Shown one piece after another: positions 8,392 through 19,074 of a stretch of 64,000 nucleotides of DNA; position 1 is the stretch's first letter; each line of letters starts with the position of its first letter. The notes below the pieces were generated by a model. It was given only the letters and a program-made list of their open reading frames with translations, did no database searches and was not told the origin of the DNA. The position numbers and the translations under genes are program-made. Source of the stretch: Verrucomicrobiota bacterium. GTDB taxonomy: Bacteria > Verrucomicrobiota > Verrucomicrobiia > Limisphaerales > UBA9464. The stretch lies in NCBI GenBank assembly GCA_947454705.1, contig CANGKZ010000016.1, positions 1 through 64,000 on the forward strand, given 5' to 3'.

Positions 8392-10986
8392 CTAAGGGCG
8401 GGGGACCGTGTTGGTGGCTGTGGTTTCCCACGAGGCCATGATTCGACGCCGATGCTGCTCGGAGCCGGGGAAGATCAACTCTGGGTAACGGCGGTACGAG
8501 AGGAGTTCGTTCAGGATGGATCCGCTGGAAAAGGAATTCACCGACCAGCCTGCGAGATATTGCAGCCGCAGGTTGCGATCGGTGTTCAGAACGGCACCCC
8601 GGCTCCACTCGGTCAGATCGCGCGCCTGCCCGGCGTAGGTTCCCAGCAAATCCGAAAGCGATGCGAACCCGGCTTCGCGCATCGAACGGCGAACCGCCAC
8701 GTGGTCCGGCCGGTCGAGCCGGGCCTCGAGGGCTTTCAAATCCAGCCGCGTCGGCTCGACCTGTCCGAGCAGGACGGTGTCGTATCCCTGCCCCTGGTTG
8801 TCGTTGCTCCAAAGGGTCGCGTTCGGGAACACCTCGAAGAAACTGGCCATCAGGGTTCTCATCGTTTCCCGGTCACTCTCATATAAAGGCACCCAGAGAC
8901 TCATCACCCCACCCGGTCGCAGATGGTCGCGACACATCTTATAATATTCAACCGTGTTCAGGGCCGCGCATCCCTTGACCCAGGGATCAATCGGATCCGA
9001 GGTGATGACATCGAACCGTTCGCGCGTGGTACGGATGAAATGGCGTCCATCGTCGGACACCACCTGGGTCCTTGGATCGGCGATCACGTTGAAATTCTCG
9101 CGGGCGAACATCGGCGCCACCACCCGTGGCACCAGCGGTTCGATGTCGCAGATCACAATGCGTCGCGTTTCCGGATGCGGCACAAAGGATCCCGCCGTGA
9201 CACCCGCTCCACAGGCCACCACGAGAACGGATTCCGGTTTGCCGTGAACCAACGCGGAAAGATGTCCAAGCATCCGCTGGAGCCGCATGTCCTGAAAATC
9301 GCTCGAAGCCTGCACCTTGCCTGCGGAGTGAAAGCTGCGAACTCCGTTCTTCGTCAGTGTGACGGCGATGTTTCCGTTCACTCCCTCGCCCAGATAGGTG
9401 CATCGAATGTCGGCCACCGGATCCGGCGGCACCGGTGGAACCTCCGGACGAATCCCTGCGGCGAGCCGGGTTCCATACGTGGCGAAATAGCGTCCGTACG
9501 CCGCCAAACCCCACGGGGTCGACGGAACCCCGATCACCAGCGCGAGTGAAGCCGCAACCCCGGCGCCAAGAATCATGCGGGGAACGAGGACGTTATGACC
9601 CCAAAGGCGTGGCCACCAGGCCACCAGGGCCGACGCGATCCCCAGCAACAGCAGACCCCGCTCCGCCCCCTGCGTTCCCAGGATTGGAACCAGGACGAGG
9701 CTGAATCCGAGGGCTCCCAGGATGGATCCCAATGTGTTCGCGGCGTAGAGGCCGCCGACCCACCGGGCTGCGTCCGGCGCGGCGGCGGACTCGCGCTGTG
9801 GGTTTGCCGATGCGACCAAGTTCAGCGCGAGAGGGAAGCTGGCGCCCCAGAGAATTGCCGATGGAAGAATCACCCAGCATGCCCGAGCGAGATCCAGCTG
9901 GAAGGTCCACCACGGACTGAGCGACAGGGCGGGATTGATGGGCCAGTGGGGAAGCGAATTAGGAATTCCCCAAGCGGCCCACGCGATGCCGAGCACCAGC
10001 AGCGACTGACACACGGCGAGGGAACGTCGTGCGTCGACGACGGCTTTGGAGATCAACGCTCCCACGGCGCTTCCGATTCCGATGCCGGTGAGAAACACCG
10101 CGAGGAGAATGGAGAACGTATAAACCGTCCCTCCCATCAACAGCGCCAGCAGTCGGGTCCACACCACCTCGGCCCCGAGGGCGGAGGCGCCGGACAGGGC
10201 GGTGATCCAATACGCCGCAGCGAGGTCGCCACCCTTCCTCGGCAAGGTGGAATCAGTCCCGAGCTTCCGCGAGCTCTCCCCACGCGCTTCCGAGATTTCT
10301 GCGATCGGCGATCGGCGAGCCGCGATGAAGGCTGCGGCAGCTGCGACGGCATTGAGGGCGACACCGGTCAGGGTGGCGACGGCGATGTCATGAAGCCGCA
10401 GCAAATAAAATCCAGTCACGAGGCATCCCACCACGGCTCCGCAGGCGTTGCAGGAGTAGAGCAAACCCAGGCGCGACGCGTGACCCGGGGTGGTTTCATC
10501 GTATCGGCTGATGGCGGGAAGCGTGGCTCCCATCAGCAGCGTCGGCGGCAGCAGACACAACGTGGCAAAGGCTCCACGCAGCATCGCCCCGATGGTCCCG
10601 CCGAGAGCTCCGAGGGAGATTGTATAAAGATCTGCGAGTGCAGGTCCGACCAGCAAAAGGGCGACGGCCCAGCCGGCGATGGCGAGTTCGAGGAATGCAT
10701 ACACCCGGAGCGGATGCCAGCGCGCCGGGATGCATCGTGCGAACCCCCAGCTGCCCAGGCCCATCCCGCCCATAAACACCCCGAGAACGAGACCAAGTGA
10801 GACCGTCGTGAGCCCCAGGATCAATTGAAGCCACTGAAACCAGACCAGTTCATAGATCAGAGCCGCCGCTCCGCTGACCAAGAACAGCGTAAAAAGGACA
10901 ACGGGATTGCAGGGGCGGGTCAGGGCAGACACCTGCCCGCAGATGTCCGATGGCGGGCGAAGGGAAGATGGGGGATCAGGGGTCAT
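8392..10986 (-). CDS. Membrane-embedded spermidine-synthase-like protein (MFS/SpeE fusion)
   Basis: An 864-residue fusion. The N-terminal half (about 25-500) has many hydrophobic helices, starting with [17 protein letters not shown], the signature of membrane-bound polyamine synthase homologues. The C-terminal part (about 520-780) is a class I methyltransferase/spermidine synthase fold with [15 protein letters not shown], the acidic [14 protein letters not shown] and the catalytic-site-like ITSDPIDPW. The known reaction of SpeE is aminopropyl transfer from decarboxylated SAM; for these large fusions the substrate is unknown. The ATG at 10986 is preferred; a TTG at 11055 would add 23 unlikely residues. 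First gene of the halogenase-UnbV-TPR row. Confidence 0.82.
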   Translation of the reverse strand: MTPDPPSSLRPPSDICGQVSALTRPCNPVVLFTLFLVSGAAALIYELVWFQWLQLILGLTTVSLGLVLGVFMGGMGLGSWGFARCIPARWHPLRVYAFLELAIAGWAVALLLVGPALADLYTISLGALGGTIGAMLRGAFATLCLLPPTLLMGATLPAISRYDETTPGHASRLGLLYSCNACGAVVGCLVTGFYLLRLHDIAVATLTGVALNAVAAAAAFIAARRSPIAEISEARGESSRKLGTDSTLPRKGGDLAAAYWITALSGASALGAEVVWTRLLALLMGGTVYTFSILLAVFLTGIGIGSAVGALISKAVVDARRSLAVCQSLLVLGIAWAAWGIPNSLPHWPINPALSLSPWWTFQLDLARACWVILPSAILWGASFPLALNLVASANPQRESAAAPDAARWVGGLYAANTLGSILGALGFSLVLVPILGTQGAERGLLLLGIASALVAWWPRLWGHNVLVPRMILGAGVAASLALVIGVPSTPWGLAAYGRYFATYGTRLAAGIRPEVPPVPPDPVADIRCTYLGEGVNGNIAVTLTKNGVRSFHSAGKVQASSDFQDMRLQRMLGHLSALVHGKPESVLVVACGAGVTAGSFVPHPETRRIVICDIEPLVPRVVAPMFARENFNVIADPRTQVVSDDGRHFIRTTRERFDVITSDPIDPWVKGCAALNTVEYYKMCRDHLRPGGVMSLWVPLYESDRETMRTLMASFFEVFPNATLWSNDNQGQGYDTVLLGQVEPTRLDLKALEARLDRPDHVAVRRSMREAGFASLSDLLGTYAGQARDLTEWSRGAVLNTDRNLRLQYLAGWSVNSFSSGSILNELLSYRRYPELIFPGSEQHRRRIMASWETTATNTVPRP

Positions 10987-11168
10987 CGGCTCACGTCTTG
11001 TGCGTGAGGCAGTCGAATCGCTCAAGCCGTTACGATTTGTGCCATCGGGAACCAATTGAGTTCTCGAGGGTTCCAGCTTTCAGCACAACGAAGCCCGAAA
11101 ATGCGGTTGTCGGATCCCCCACGGGAGGAGTATCGAAGCGCGTTCCCGGAAACCGTTTCCCACACTCC

Positions 11169-11885
11169 ATGCGTGTCCAAGGCTGCATTGATCGCCCGTC
11201 TCGGACGATTGCGTTTACGCTCATCGAGCTACTGGTGGTGATCGCGATCATTGCGATCCTCGCCGGCCTGCTGCTTCCCGGACTCGCACGGGCGAAGGAG
11301 TCCGCCCGGGGAACCGTTTGCGCCAGCAATCTAAAGCAATTCGGACTTGGCGCCGTGATGTACTCGAATGACCAGCGTGGCCGGCTCCCGTCTTTTCGCG
11401 ACTGGCTCTCGGTCAAAGTGGGGGATCTCACCACCGGCAAGTTATATCCTTACCTTGGAGCCAAGGGGGTTTATATGTGCCCGACCGATGCGGCGGAAAT
11501 CGCTTCAAAAAAGCGCTTCGTCATTCAGAACAACGGCGGCGGTCCATCGGGACACGTCGGACGACGGGATTATAGCTACGCGATGAACTGCGGTTTGTGC
11601 CATGGGGAGGAAACCAGCACGTTCATCGCGCCCGCGCAGACCATGATGTTCATGGAGGCGCAGATGGCGACCAACGACTACTCCGGTCAGGCGGGCCCCA
11701 CCTTTGGAAGTCGAACCCTCACCACCCGTCACAACAAACGCGGTCACTACGCGATGACGGACGGCCACGTGGAACGCATGAACCACAATCAGAGCGTGGC
11801 GGCAGAGAAGCTGAAACGATTCTGGTTCCCCACGGACAACACCTCCGGCCCGGGCGGAGTGAACATGGGGATCGGGCTTCAGTAA
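11169..11885 (+). CDS. Pseudopilin-like prepilin protein
   Basis: This 238-residue protein has a short basic leader, then a class III (type IV pilin/type II secretion) N-terminus, [18 protein letters not shown], with the Glu at position 5 of the mature protein. The residue before the Phe is Ala rather than the usual Gly. The soluble part has the pattern of the large verrucomicrobial/planctomycete prepilin-like family ([19 protein letters not shown] near the start, TDGHVE near the end). The ATG at 11169 is chosen because it gives a normal leader. Likely cleaved by prepilin peptidase and part of an envelope filament, or simply membrane-anchored. Confidence 0.82.
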   Translation: MRVQGCIDRPSRTIAFTLIELLVVIAIIAILAGLLLPGLARAKESARGTVCASNLKQFGLGAVMYSNDQRGRLPSFRDWLSVKVGDLTTGKLYPYLGAKGVYMCPTDAAEIASKKRFVIQNNGGGPSGHVGRRDYSYAMNCGLCHGEETSTFIAPAQTMMFMEAQMATNDYSGQAGPTFGSRTLTTRHNKRGHYAMTDGHVERMNHNQSVAAEKLKRFWFPTDNTSGPGGVNMGIGLQ

Positions 11886-11991
11886 CACCCCGGACAGGGA
11901 AGATCGGGGAGACGCTGAGGCCTCCTTTCAAGTGCATTCGGGGTTGTCTCTTTCGGATCAAGCCCTAGCGTAGCGGCTCACCTCCCTTTTC

Positions 11992-12858
11992 ATGCGCTTA
12001 CGACGTTCCAATTCCGGCTTTACGCTTATTGAGCTTCTCGTCGTCATCGCCATCATCGCGATTCTCGCCGGAATGCTGCTTCCCGCCCTGGCCAAGGCGC
12101 GCCTCAAAGCGACCGGTATCGCCTGTTTGAACAACGAGAAGCAGATGGCCCTCGCCTCGCTCCTCTACGCCTCTGATTTTCAGGACTTTTACGCACCCAA
12201 CGGCCTCGGGGACCCCGCCCTCAACCTCGCCAATCCATCCTCCGCCTTTGTTCCACGCCTGTGGGCCGAAGGCCGCGAGAACAGCAACCTGGTTCCGGGC
12301 GCCGATGAAGGGTTGATCAACTCCAAGGTCTCGCTGATTGCCCCGTATCTAAAGGCCAAAGGTACTTTTCGATGCCCCGGCGACCGATACGTGGTCAAGG
12401 TGGCCGGTTTCAATCCACGCGGGGGCAGCAGCTCGACCGCCCGCAATCCCCGCAGCTACGGAATGAACTCCTGGGTGGGTTGGATCGATGAGCCCTATGG
12501 CGCGGGAGATCAGGGAAGCACTGACCTCTACGACAATCCTCGGAAAACCTCCGATGTCCGCACCCCGAGCGGGATTTTTTTGTTTGGTGAAATCCACCCG
12601 CAAAGTGTCTGCCGCCCATTTTTTGGTGTGCTGATGCGCGGGACCGCCGGCGTTTATCACGTTCCGGGGAATTACCACGGCAAGGTCTCCAATTTTGTCT
12701 TCACCGATGGACACGGTGAGATGCACAACTGGGTCGACTACAAGTTTGCCAACCCCTCTTTCAGCGGAGATTGGCACGCAGCTCACGGGGGAATGACCGG
12801 CACCTCCAGCGCCCCGGATACGGCGTGGCTCCGGGAGCACACAGCCTATACAAAATAG
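11992..12858 (+). CDS. Pseudopilin-like prepilin protein
   Basis: A 288-residue protein with the leader MRLRRSNSG, cleavage expected between Gly9 and Phe10, then [18 protein letters not shown] and [15 protein letters not shown]. The globular part contains [19 protein letters not shown], several Cys residues and [15 protein letters not shown] at the C-terminal side, as in the related proteins at 11169 and 31451. It lies 106 bp after the first pseudopilin on the same strand and may be co-transcribed. No GspE/PilB ATPase or secretin is present in the window, so the machinery it uses is encoded elsewhere. Confidence 0.85.
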   Translation: MRLRRSNSGFTLIELLVVIAIIAILAGMLLPALAKARLKATGIACLNNEKQMALASLLYASDFQDFYAPNGLGDPALNLANPSSAFVPRLWAEGRENSNLVPGADEGLINSKVSLIAPYLKAKGTFRCPGDRYVVKVAGFNPRGGSSSTARNPRSYGMNSWVGWIDEPYGAGDQGSTDLYDNPRKTSDVRTPSGIFLFGEIHPQSVCRPFFGVLMRGTAGVYHVPGNYHGKVSNFVFTDGHGEMHNWVDYKFANPSFSGDWHAAHGGMTGTSSAPDTAWLREHTAYTK

Positions 12859-13377
12859 CTGTCCTGGCGGTTCCGGGCTGGTCTGAAAACAACGTTCGGT
12901 CTTCGGGACACCCAATTCAGGAGCTTTTTTCGCCGAGGAGAGGTCGGTTGGTCGCGGCTCCGAAGAGAGAGGCGGGCGAGCGTCGATAGGAACTTCTCGA
13001 ATTCAGAAACTCCGTCCCTGGAATCCGGAGGAAAAGATCGGTGGGCGAATCATGCCCACCCAAACGCTCCCGATTGGATCTCGGCCCGAAGACAATCGGA
13101 TCCTGGTCGGTTGGGGGTGACACCTGATTGAGACCACAACGTTGCCATTCCAACCCGCGAATGACATTAAGCGTTGACTCCAGACAAGCCTCACTGCTAA
13201 TGCTCGTCAGTTACCACGTCACTAATTGTCGTAAAGCCCTGTCGCCAGGACTCCCGGCTCTAAGCCTGTCTCGATTTGTCAATCGACGTAATCGACTCAG
13301 CCTCAGGGTCTTGTGTCTCAACGAACGGAGCCGATTCGGTGGCATGGAAATGCGTTAAAATAATCCACAGTGGCATT
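12859..13377. other. Intergenic region upstream of the lectin/PA14 gene
   Basis: No credible gene is visible in these 519 bp. A small hairpin (GTGGGC/GCCCAC, 13041-13059) has no T-run. The candidate promoter below is the only other signal noted. The region probably carries regulatory DNA for the large gene at 13378, which has codon use typical of strong expression. Confidence 0.5.
13174..13203 (+). promoter_or_regulatory. Possible sigma-70-type promoter
   Basis: TTGACT (13174-13179) and TAATGC (13198-13203) are spaced by 18 bp, about 175 bp before the ATG of the large surface protein. Seen by eye only. In high-GC DNA such matches can arise by chance. Confidence 0.25.
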
Positions 13378-16300
13378 ATGAACCAACAAAAACCCAAATC
13401 GGCAATTGCCGACCGCATGCGGTCGGTAATCTCGCGGATTGCATCCGGTGTGGTCGCCTCGGCGGTCACCACGGCGGCGATCACTAACCTGAGCGCAGGT
13501 ACTGCAACGTACGACTTCAGCACTGACCCCACCTTGGGCGGCGCGCTGCAGGTTGGCGGTAACGGCGCAAACACCCAGCCTTGGGTGGCAACCGGCGGTA
13601 ATCCCGGTGGCTTCCTCGCGCTGACCTATCCGGTAAACAGCATGTTCGCCTCGATCGTCTTCCCTGACATCGACGGCGGCAAAATCGTCTCCTCGTTCGT
13701 CTTCGAAACCGATCTCCGCGTCGGTAACTCGACTGGCGACCGCGCTGCGGACGGTTTCTCCATCAGCTTCGCCCGCGACACTGACCCGATCTTCGCCTCG
13801 CTGCCTGACAGCGCTTCGAACATGGGTAACTGGGCTGGCGGCATCGCTGAAGGCGGCTCCACCAGCGGTATCGCCATCGACTTCGACACCTGGTCCGGCA
13901 ACACCCTGCCTGACGGTGGCGACGTGGAAGGTATCATCGTTCGCGTGGATAACGTGACCGTACTCAAGTACGACATGCCCACCCGTCACGGTGACGTGAC
14001 CGATGCGACCTCCCTGCAGACTGGTCCTCGCACTCCCGATTACTGGGCCAATTCTGGCGATCCTCTCGCTCCCGACTCTTGGTCTAGCCTCAAGTGGGCT
14101 CACCTCAAGGTTGAAGTCGATGCCAACGCCAAGCTCACTGTGACCTACAAGGGCAAGGTGATCTTGAACGGGTATCAGACCTCGTACTTCCCTGGACCTG
14201 GCCGCCTCGTGCTGGCTGGTCGTACCGGTGGTGCGAACGAGAACACCCACTTCGACAACATCTCCCTCACCACGACTGCTGCTGCTGCGGATACGGTCGC
14301 CCCGACCGCTCCTGGCAAGATCAACGTGGCTCTGGCTGGTGCCCGTCGCGTGGACCTCAACTGGGCCGCTTCGACCGATAACTCCGGTCGCGTTGCTTAT
14401 CAGGTCTCCCGTGATGGCACGAAGCTCGGCGGTCTCATCACGACCACGAACTACACTGATCTGAACGTCGCTCCGGGCAAGTCCTACAAGTACTCGGTCA
14501 TCGCTCAGGACGTTTCGCAGAACAAGTCCGCGGCTTCTGAAGCCACCGTGACCACTGCGACGGAAACCCAGGATATCGGCTTCCTCTCTGCCGAAATCTA
14601 TGACGGCATCTCCGGAACCCCGGTGCAGAACCTCCTCGACTCCGCGGACTTCCCCGCGAACCCGAGCCGCGTTCGCTACGTCAACGGTATCACCTTCGGC
14701 GAGCCGAACTTCGGCGACACCTATGGTGACAACCTCGGTGTTCGTATCGCTGGTACCATCACTCCTGTTGAGTCGGGCAACTACGACTTCTTCGTCCGCT
14801 CGGACGACGCGTCGCAGCTCTTCCTCAACACCGCTGGTGCCACCCTCCCGAACCCCGCTGGTGACGCTCCGATCGCTGAAGAAACCGGTTGCTGCAATTC
14901 CTTCAAGGAACCCGGCGATCCCAAGACCACTGCTTCCCCGATCGCTCTCGTGGCTGGTAAGAGCTACGGCTTCGTCTTCCTCGTGAAGGAAGGCGGCGGC
15001 GGCGACTGGGGCCAGGTTGCCTGGCGCAAAGTCGGCGACGCCACCCCGGCGGACCGTCTCCCTGCCATCCAGGGCACCGTCCTCAAGGGTGTTGCTGACG
15101 GCACCGGTGGCAGCATCGCCATCACCGCTGCTCCGAAGAGCATCAGCGTCCCCGCGAACGAGCCTGCTCAGTTCAACGTGATCGCGAATACCTCCTCGCC
15201 CTACTCCACCGCTGTCCTCTATCAGTGGTACAAGAACGGCACCCCGATCGCTGGTGCGAACGGCGCCTCCTACAAGATCGCCGCTGCCAGCACTGCTGAC
15301 AATGGTGCCAAGTACAAGGTCCTCATCGCCATCCCTGGCGTTTCGACCACCTCCGACGAGGCCACCCTCACGGTCACGGCTGACACCAAGAAGCCCACCG
15401 TGTTCCTCGTGGACGGCGACGACTCGCTCACCAGCGCTACCGTCACCTTCTCTGAAGAAGTCAAGGCTCCCTCCGCCACCACCGCTTCGAACTACTCGTT
15501 CGGCGGCGGCCTGACGGTTTCCTCGGCCACTCAGGTCAATGCCCGCACGGTCAAGCTGGTTACCTCCAAGCAGACCGAAGGCACCGCCTACACCCTGACC
15601 GTGAACAACGTGCAGGACGCCGCTGGCAATGCTGCCGCTGCTGCGACCGGCACGCTCACCTCCTGGGCGTTCACCAAGGGCAAGGCCAAGTATGAAGTCT
15701 GGACTGGCATCGGCGGTGTGGACCTCCAAACCCTGAAGGACCTCCCGACCTACCCGAACAGCCCTGACCTCACTGAGGTCCGCAACGTGCTCGAAGGTCG
15801 CATCAACTGGGCCGACAACTACGGCGCCAAGCTGAGCGCGTTCATCGTTCCTCCCGCGGACGGCGACTACGTGTTCTTCGTCTCTGGCGACGACCACATC
15901 GAGCTCTACCTGAGCACCGACGACAAGCCGGCTAACAAGAAGCTCATCGCCAAGGAACCGGAGTGGAACGATCCTCGTCAGTGGGTCCTCGCCGACCGTC
16001 GCGACGCCACCAGCCCGCAGAACCGTTCGGACAAGTTCGCTGAAACCGAATGGCCCGGCGGCAACAAGATCACCCTCAAGGGCAATACCCGTTATTACCT
16101 CGAAGGTCTCGTCAAGGAAGGCGGCGGCGGCGATAGCATCACCGTGACCGCGAAGGCTGCCTCGGCTGCGGATCCCGCCAACGGCGATCCTTCCCTCAAC
16201 CCGGCCTACTTCGGAGCCCTCGCTCCGGCTCTCCCGGGCAACGTGCTGTCGGCCACCGACGCCATCACCCCGAGCTCCTCCAACTCGCCTGCGGCTGAAA

Positions 16301-16857
16301 TCGCCAAGAACGTGTTGGACGGCAAGAGCTCCACGAAGTACCTCAACTTCGACAAGTTGAAGACTGGCTTCACCGTCACTCCGGCGGCTGGTGCCACCAT
16401 CATCAGCGGTATCAGCATCACCACCGCGAACGACGCTCCTGAGCGTGATCCCGCGAGCTTCGAAGTCTGGGGCTCGAACGACGGCGTGTTCTATGAACTC
16501 GTCGGCTCTGGTTCCATCACCACCACTGCGACCCGTTTCGCCTCCAGCTCCTACGGCTTCGCGAACACCAACCCGTACACCTCGTACAAGGTTGTGTTCC
16601 CGACCGTCGTCGACGCTGCCAAGGCGAACTCGATGCAGGTGGCTGATGTCGGCCTCCTCGGCGTGGTTGTTGGTGGCGCCCCTGCGGTGACCCCGACCCT
16701 CGGCGTCGCTGTGGCTGGCGGCAAGGTGACCCTCACCTATGTCGGCACCCTGCAGTCCGCTGACACCGTCAACGGCACCTACTCCGACGTCGCTGGCGCC
16801 ACCAGCCCGTTCGTTGTGACCGCGACGAGCAACAAGTTCTACCGGACTCGTAACTAA
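13378..16857 (+). CDS. Giant secreted lectin/PA14/discoidin-like surface protein
   Basis: A 1159-residue protein with a long signal peptide (about 1-43). Domains in order: legume-type (L-type) lectin-like jelly roll (about 45-290), fibronectin type III (300-385), PA14 (395-575, YDFFVRSDDASQLFL), Ig-like (585-670, YQWYKNGTPIAGA), SbsA-like Ig (670-760), second PA14 (765-935, YVFFVSGDDHIELYL), discoidin-like (about 940-1070, SFEVWGSNDGVFYELVG) and a C-terminal module ending NKFYRTRN. Lectin, PA14 and discoidin folds bind glycans; no hydrolase domain is seen. The gene uses GCT, GGT, CGT, AAG and CTC heavily, unlike its neighbours, which suggests high expression. ATG 13378 begins the signal peptide. 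Confidence 0.85.
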   Translation: MNQQKPKSAIADRMRSVISRIASGVVASAVTTAAITNLSAGTATYDFSTDPTLGGALQVGGNGANTQPWVATGGNPGGFLALTYPVNSMFASIVFPDIDGGKIVSSFVFETDLRVGNSTGDRAADGFSISFARDTDPIFASLPDSASNMGNWAGGIAEGGSTSGIAIDFDTWSGNTLPDGGDVEGIIVRVDNVTVLKYDMPTRHGDVTDATSLQTGPRTPDYWANSGDPLAPDSWSSLKWAHLKVEVDANAKLTVTYKGKVILNGYQTSYFPGPGRLVLAGRTGGANENTHFDNISLTTTAAAADTVAPTAPGKINVALAGARRVDLNWAASTDNSGRVAYQVSRDGTKLGGLITTTNYTDLNVAPGKSYKYSVIAQDVSQNKSAASEATVTTATETQDIGFLSAEIYDGISGTPVQNLLDSADFPANPSRVRYVNGITFGEPNFGDTYGDNLGVRIAGTITPVESGNYDFFVRSDDASQLFLNTAGATLPNPAGDAPIAEETGCCNSFKEPGDPKTTASPIALVAGKSYGFVFLVKEGGGGDWGQVAWRKVGDATPADRLPAIQGTVLKGVADGTGGSIAITAAPKSISVPANEPAQFNVIANTSSPYSTAVLYQWYKNGTPIAGANGASYKIAAASTADNGAKYKVLIAIPGVSTTSDEATLTVTADTKKPTVFLVDGDDSLTSATVTFSEEVKAPSATTASNYSFGGGLTVSSATQVNARTVKLVTSKQTEGTAYTLTVNNVQDAAGNAAAAATGTLTSWAFTKGKAKYEVWTGIGGVDLQTLKDLPTYPNSPDLTEVRNVLEGRINWADNYGAKLSAFIVPPADGDYVFFVSGDDHIELYLSTDDKPANKKLIAKEPEWNDPRQWVLADRRDATSPQNRSDKFAETEWPGGNKITLKGNTRYYLEGLVKEGGGGDSITVTAKAASAADPANGDPSLNPAYFGALAPALPGNVLSATDAITPSSSNSPAAEIAKNVLDGKSSTKYLNFDKLKTGFTVTPAAGATIISGISITTANDAPERDPASFEVWGSNDGVFYELVGSGSITTTATRFASSSYGFANTNPYTSYKVVFPTVVDAAKANSMQVADVGLLGVVVGGAPAVTPTLGVAVAGGKVTLTYVGTLQSADTVNGTYSDVAGATSPFVVTATSNKFYRTRN

Positions 16858-16893
16858 TTGATTCACGGACGCGGTACTCCCGCGAACGTCACG

Positions 16894-16924
16894 AAGGCCG
16901 GGCGAAAGCCCGGCCTTCTTTTTT
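16894..16924 (+). terminator. Rho-independent terminator
   Basis: A perfect 10-bp stem (AAGGCCGGGC / GCCCGGCCTT) with a GAAA tetraloop, followed by CTTTTTTT, lies 37 bp after the stop of the lectin/PA14 gene. Confidence 0.9.
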
Positions 16925-17040
16925 GTACTTAGGTTCGCTGCATACGACTTTGGATCTCCTGAAAAATCCCAGCAAATCAGGCGAATGCTCACTGTACAGT
17001 TGTCGGCGTCCGATTTCCGACGGATCCTCTCGCCGAAGCC

Positions 17041-17193
17041 ATGTGGTCCCTCATTCGCGATTTTCTCGCCTTCCTCAAGCAGGAGAAGAAGTGGTGGCTG
17101 GTGCCGCTCGTCTGTCTTCTCCTGCTGCTTGCCGCGATTATTGTCTTTGGTTCCAGCGCGGCTCTGGCCCCGTTCATGTATCCGTTCATGTGA
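17041..17193 (+). CDS. DUF5989 small membrane protein
   Basis: A 50-residue protein too short for common gene-calling cutoffs. It starts MWSLIRDFLAFLKQEKKWW, has one hydrophobic helix (about 20-40) and ends SSAALAPFMYPFM. The pattern FLxxxKKWW - transmembrane helix - SxxAPFxY fits DUF5989 proteins, which are found next to NodU-type carbamoyltransferases and SxtJ, exactly the order seen here (carbamoyltransferase starts 37 bp downstream). Its role is unknown; probably a membrane partner of the carbamoyltransferase or of the glycan/lipid pathway that it serves. The family call rests on memory of the pattern and on context. Confidence 0.8.
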   Translation: MWSLIRDFLAFLKQEKKWWLVPLVCLLLLLAAIIVFGSSAALAPFMYPFM

Positions 17194-17230
17194 CCGGCCG
17201 GAGTCTTTCGACGCACGTTGATCTACTCCC

Positions 17231-19063
17231 ATGGCCACGGCTCACATTCTCGGCATCTCGGCGTTCTATCACGACTCCGCGGCCGCTTTGGTGAGTGACG
17301 GCCGAATTGTCGCCGCCGCCCAGGAGGAGCGCTTCTCGCGTCGAAAGAACGACGAGGAGTTCCCGAAACAGGCCGTCGAATTCTGCCTCCGGCAGGCCGG
17401 CATTCATGCCAGGGATCTGAGCGCGGTCGTCTTCTACGACAAACCGATTCTCAAGTTTTCACGACTGTTGGAGAACTGCCTCGCGATTTCGCCGCGGGGC
17501 TTTCCAAACTTTCTCCGGGTGATGCCTTCATGGCTGGGGGGAAAGCTGAATCTTCAGTCGGTCCTTCGGGATTCGATCCCTGGATTGGAATCAAAGTGTC
17601 CCATCCTCTTCACCCAGCACCACCTCGCGCACGCGGCCAGTGCCTTCTTCCCGTCGCCATTTCAAGAGGCGGCGATCCTCACGGTGGATGGAGTGGGGGA
17701 ATACGCGACAACCACAATCGGTGCAGGGCGTGACAACCGGATTGAGCTGCAACAGGAACTCCGGTTTCCCCATTCGCTGGGCCTTCTTTATTCCACGTTC
17801 ACCGCCTACTGCGGATTCCGCGTGAACTCGGGAGAGTACAAACTGATGGGACTCGCACCGTACGGCGAGCCGCGGTTTGCCGACCGCATTCGAAGCGAGC
17901 TCCTGGATCTCAAGCCGGACGGTTCCTTTCGCCTTAATCTCGACTACTTCGGCTTCCTTTTCGGGCAGTCCATGTCCAATGAGCGGTTCCACGCGCTCTT
18001 TGGCGGGCCGCCTCGCAAACCGGAAGATCCGATCGAATCCCGGCACCTGGATGTGGCCCGGTCGATCCAGTGCGTGACCGAGGAAGTCATGCTTGCGCTC
18101 GCGCGTCGCGCGCGTGAGGTCAGTGGTTCGCGGAATCTTTGCATGGCCGGGGGTGTGGCCCTGAATTGCGTGGCGAACGGGCACATCCAACGTGCCGGAA
18201 TCTTTGATCGGATTTGGATCCAACCCGCGGCGGGCGACGCTGGCGGTGCCTTGGGTGCGGCCTGCCTGGCATGGGCCGAAGGCGCAGTCTCCGACGGAGT
18301 GCGGCCCGACCGGGTGGCACAGACTCCGGACTCCATGCAGGGCAGTCTTCTCGGTCCCGCATTCACCGACGCAGAGATCGAGGACGTGCTCAAATCCGAA
18401 GGAGCGGTCTATGAGCGGCTCGATGAAGCCGAACTGCTTCGCCGCACGGCGCAGATTCTGGCAGATGGAAAAATCGTCGGTTGGGTTCAGGGGCGCATGG
18501 AGTTCGGTCCGCGGGCCCTGGGCAATCGATCCATCCTGGGCGATGCACGCTCCCCGGCGATGCAGTCGGCCATGAACCTGAAGATCAAATTCCGCGAATC
18601 CTTCCGACCCTTCGCGCCCATCGTCCTGGCGGACCGCGCGCAGGAGTATTTCGATCTTCAATGCGATTCCCCCTACATGCTGATGGTGGCGCCGGTTTTG
18701 GAACGTCATCGGAAGCCGGTGGAACAGGGGTTGGAGGGACTCGATCGGCTTCGTCAGCAGCGGTCCACGATTCCCGCGGTGACGCATGTGGATTACTCCG
18801 CGCGGATTCAAACCGTCACGCAGGAATCCAACCGTTTCCTGCACGCGCTATTGACCACGTTTGATCAACAGACCGGCTGCCCGGTGCTGGTGAATACGAG
18901 CTTCAATGTCCGAGGCGAACCCGTGGTGTGCACTCCCGGACAGGCCTACCGGTGCTTCACCGGGACGGACATGGATTTCCTCGCGGTTGGCCCCTTTCTC
19001 CTCGATCGGACCCGTCAACCTGCGGCGGCATTGGCGCGTCGTGCCGAAGTGAAACCCGACTGA
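17231..19063 (+). CDS. NodU/CmcH-family carbamoyltransferase
   Basis: A 610-residue protein of normal family length. The N-terminal ASKHA-type domain starts with ILGISAFYHDSAAALV and contains the metal-binding HHLAHAASAF motif (His130/131/134). Next comes the MAGGVALNCVANG segment, and the C-terminal YrdC-like/Carbam_trans_C region has GWVQGRMEFGPRALGNRS. Family members transfer a carbamoyl group from carbamoyl phosphate (through carbamoyl-AMP) to hydroxyls of sugars, antibiotics or saxitoxin. The acceptor here is unknown. It is flanked by DUF5989 and SxtJ, a cassette common in exopolysaccharide and lipid-modification loci. Confidence 0.92.
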   Translation: MATAHILGISAFYHDSAAALVSDGRIVAAAQEERFSRRKNDEEFPKQAVEFCLRQAGIHARDLSAVVFYDKPILKFSRLLENCLAISPRGFPNFLRVMPSWLGGKLNLQSVLRDSIPGLESKCPILFTQHHLAHAASAFFPSPFQEAAILTVDGVGEYATTTIGAGRDNRIELQQELRFPHSLGLLYSTFTAYCGFRVNSGEYKLMGLAPYGEPRFADRIRSELLDLKPDGSFRLNLDYFGFLFGQSMSNERFHALFGGPPRKPEDPIESRHLDVARSIQCVTEEVMLALARRAREVSGSRNLCMAGGVALNCVANGHIQRAGIFDRIWIQPAAGDAGGALGAACLAWAEGAVSDGVRPDRVAQTPDSMQGSLLGPAFTDAEIEDVLKSEGAVYERLDEAELLRRTAQILADGKIVGWVQGRMEFGPRALGNRSILGDARSPAMQSAMNLKIKFRESFRPFAPIVLADRAQEYFDLQCDSPYMLMVAPVLERHRKPVEQGLEGLDRLRQQRSTIPAVTHVDYSARIQTVTQESNRFLHALLTTFDQQTGCPVLVNTSFNVRGEPVVCTPGQAYRCFTGTDMDFLAVGPFLLDRTRQPAAALARRAEVKPD

Positions 19064-19074
19064 ATCCAACTGCC

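Noticed and set aside
13318-17238. Antisense open frame of about 1300 codons opposite the lectin/PA14 gene
   Set aside because: Its product is Arg/Gly/Val/Glu-rich without domains; the openness follows from the strong codon bias of the sense gene, whose domains are clear.
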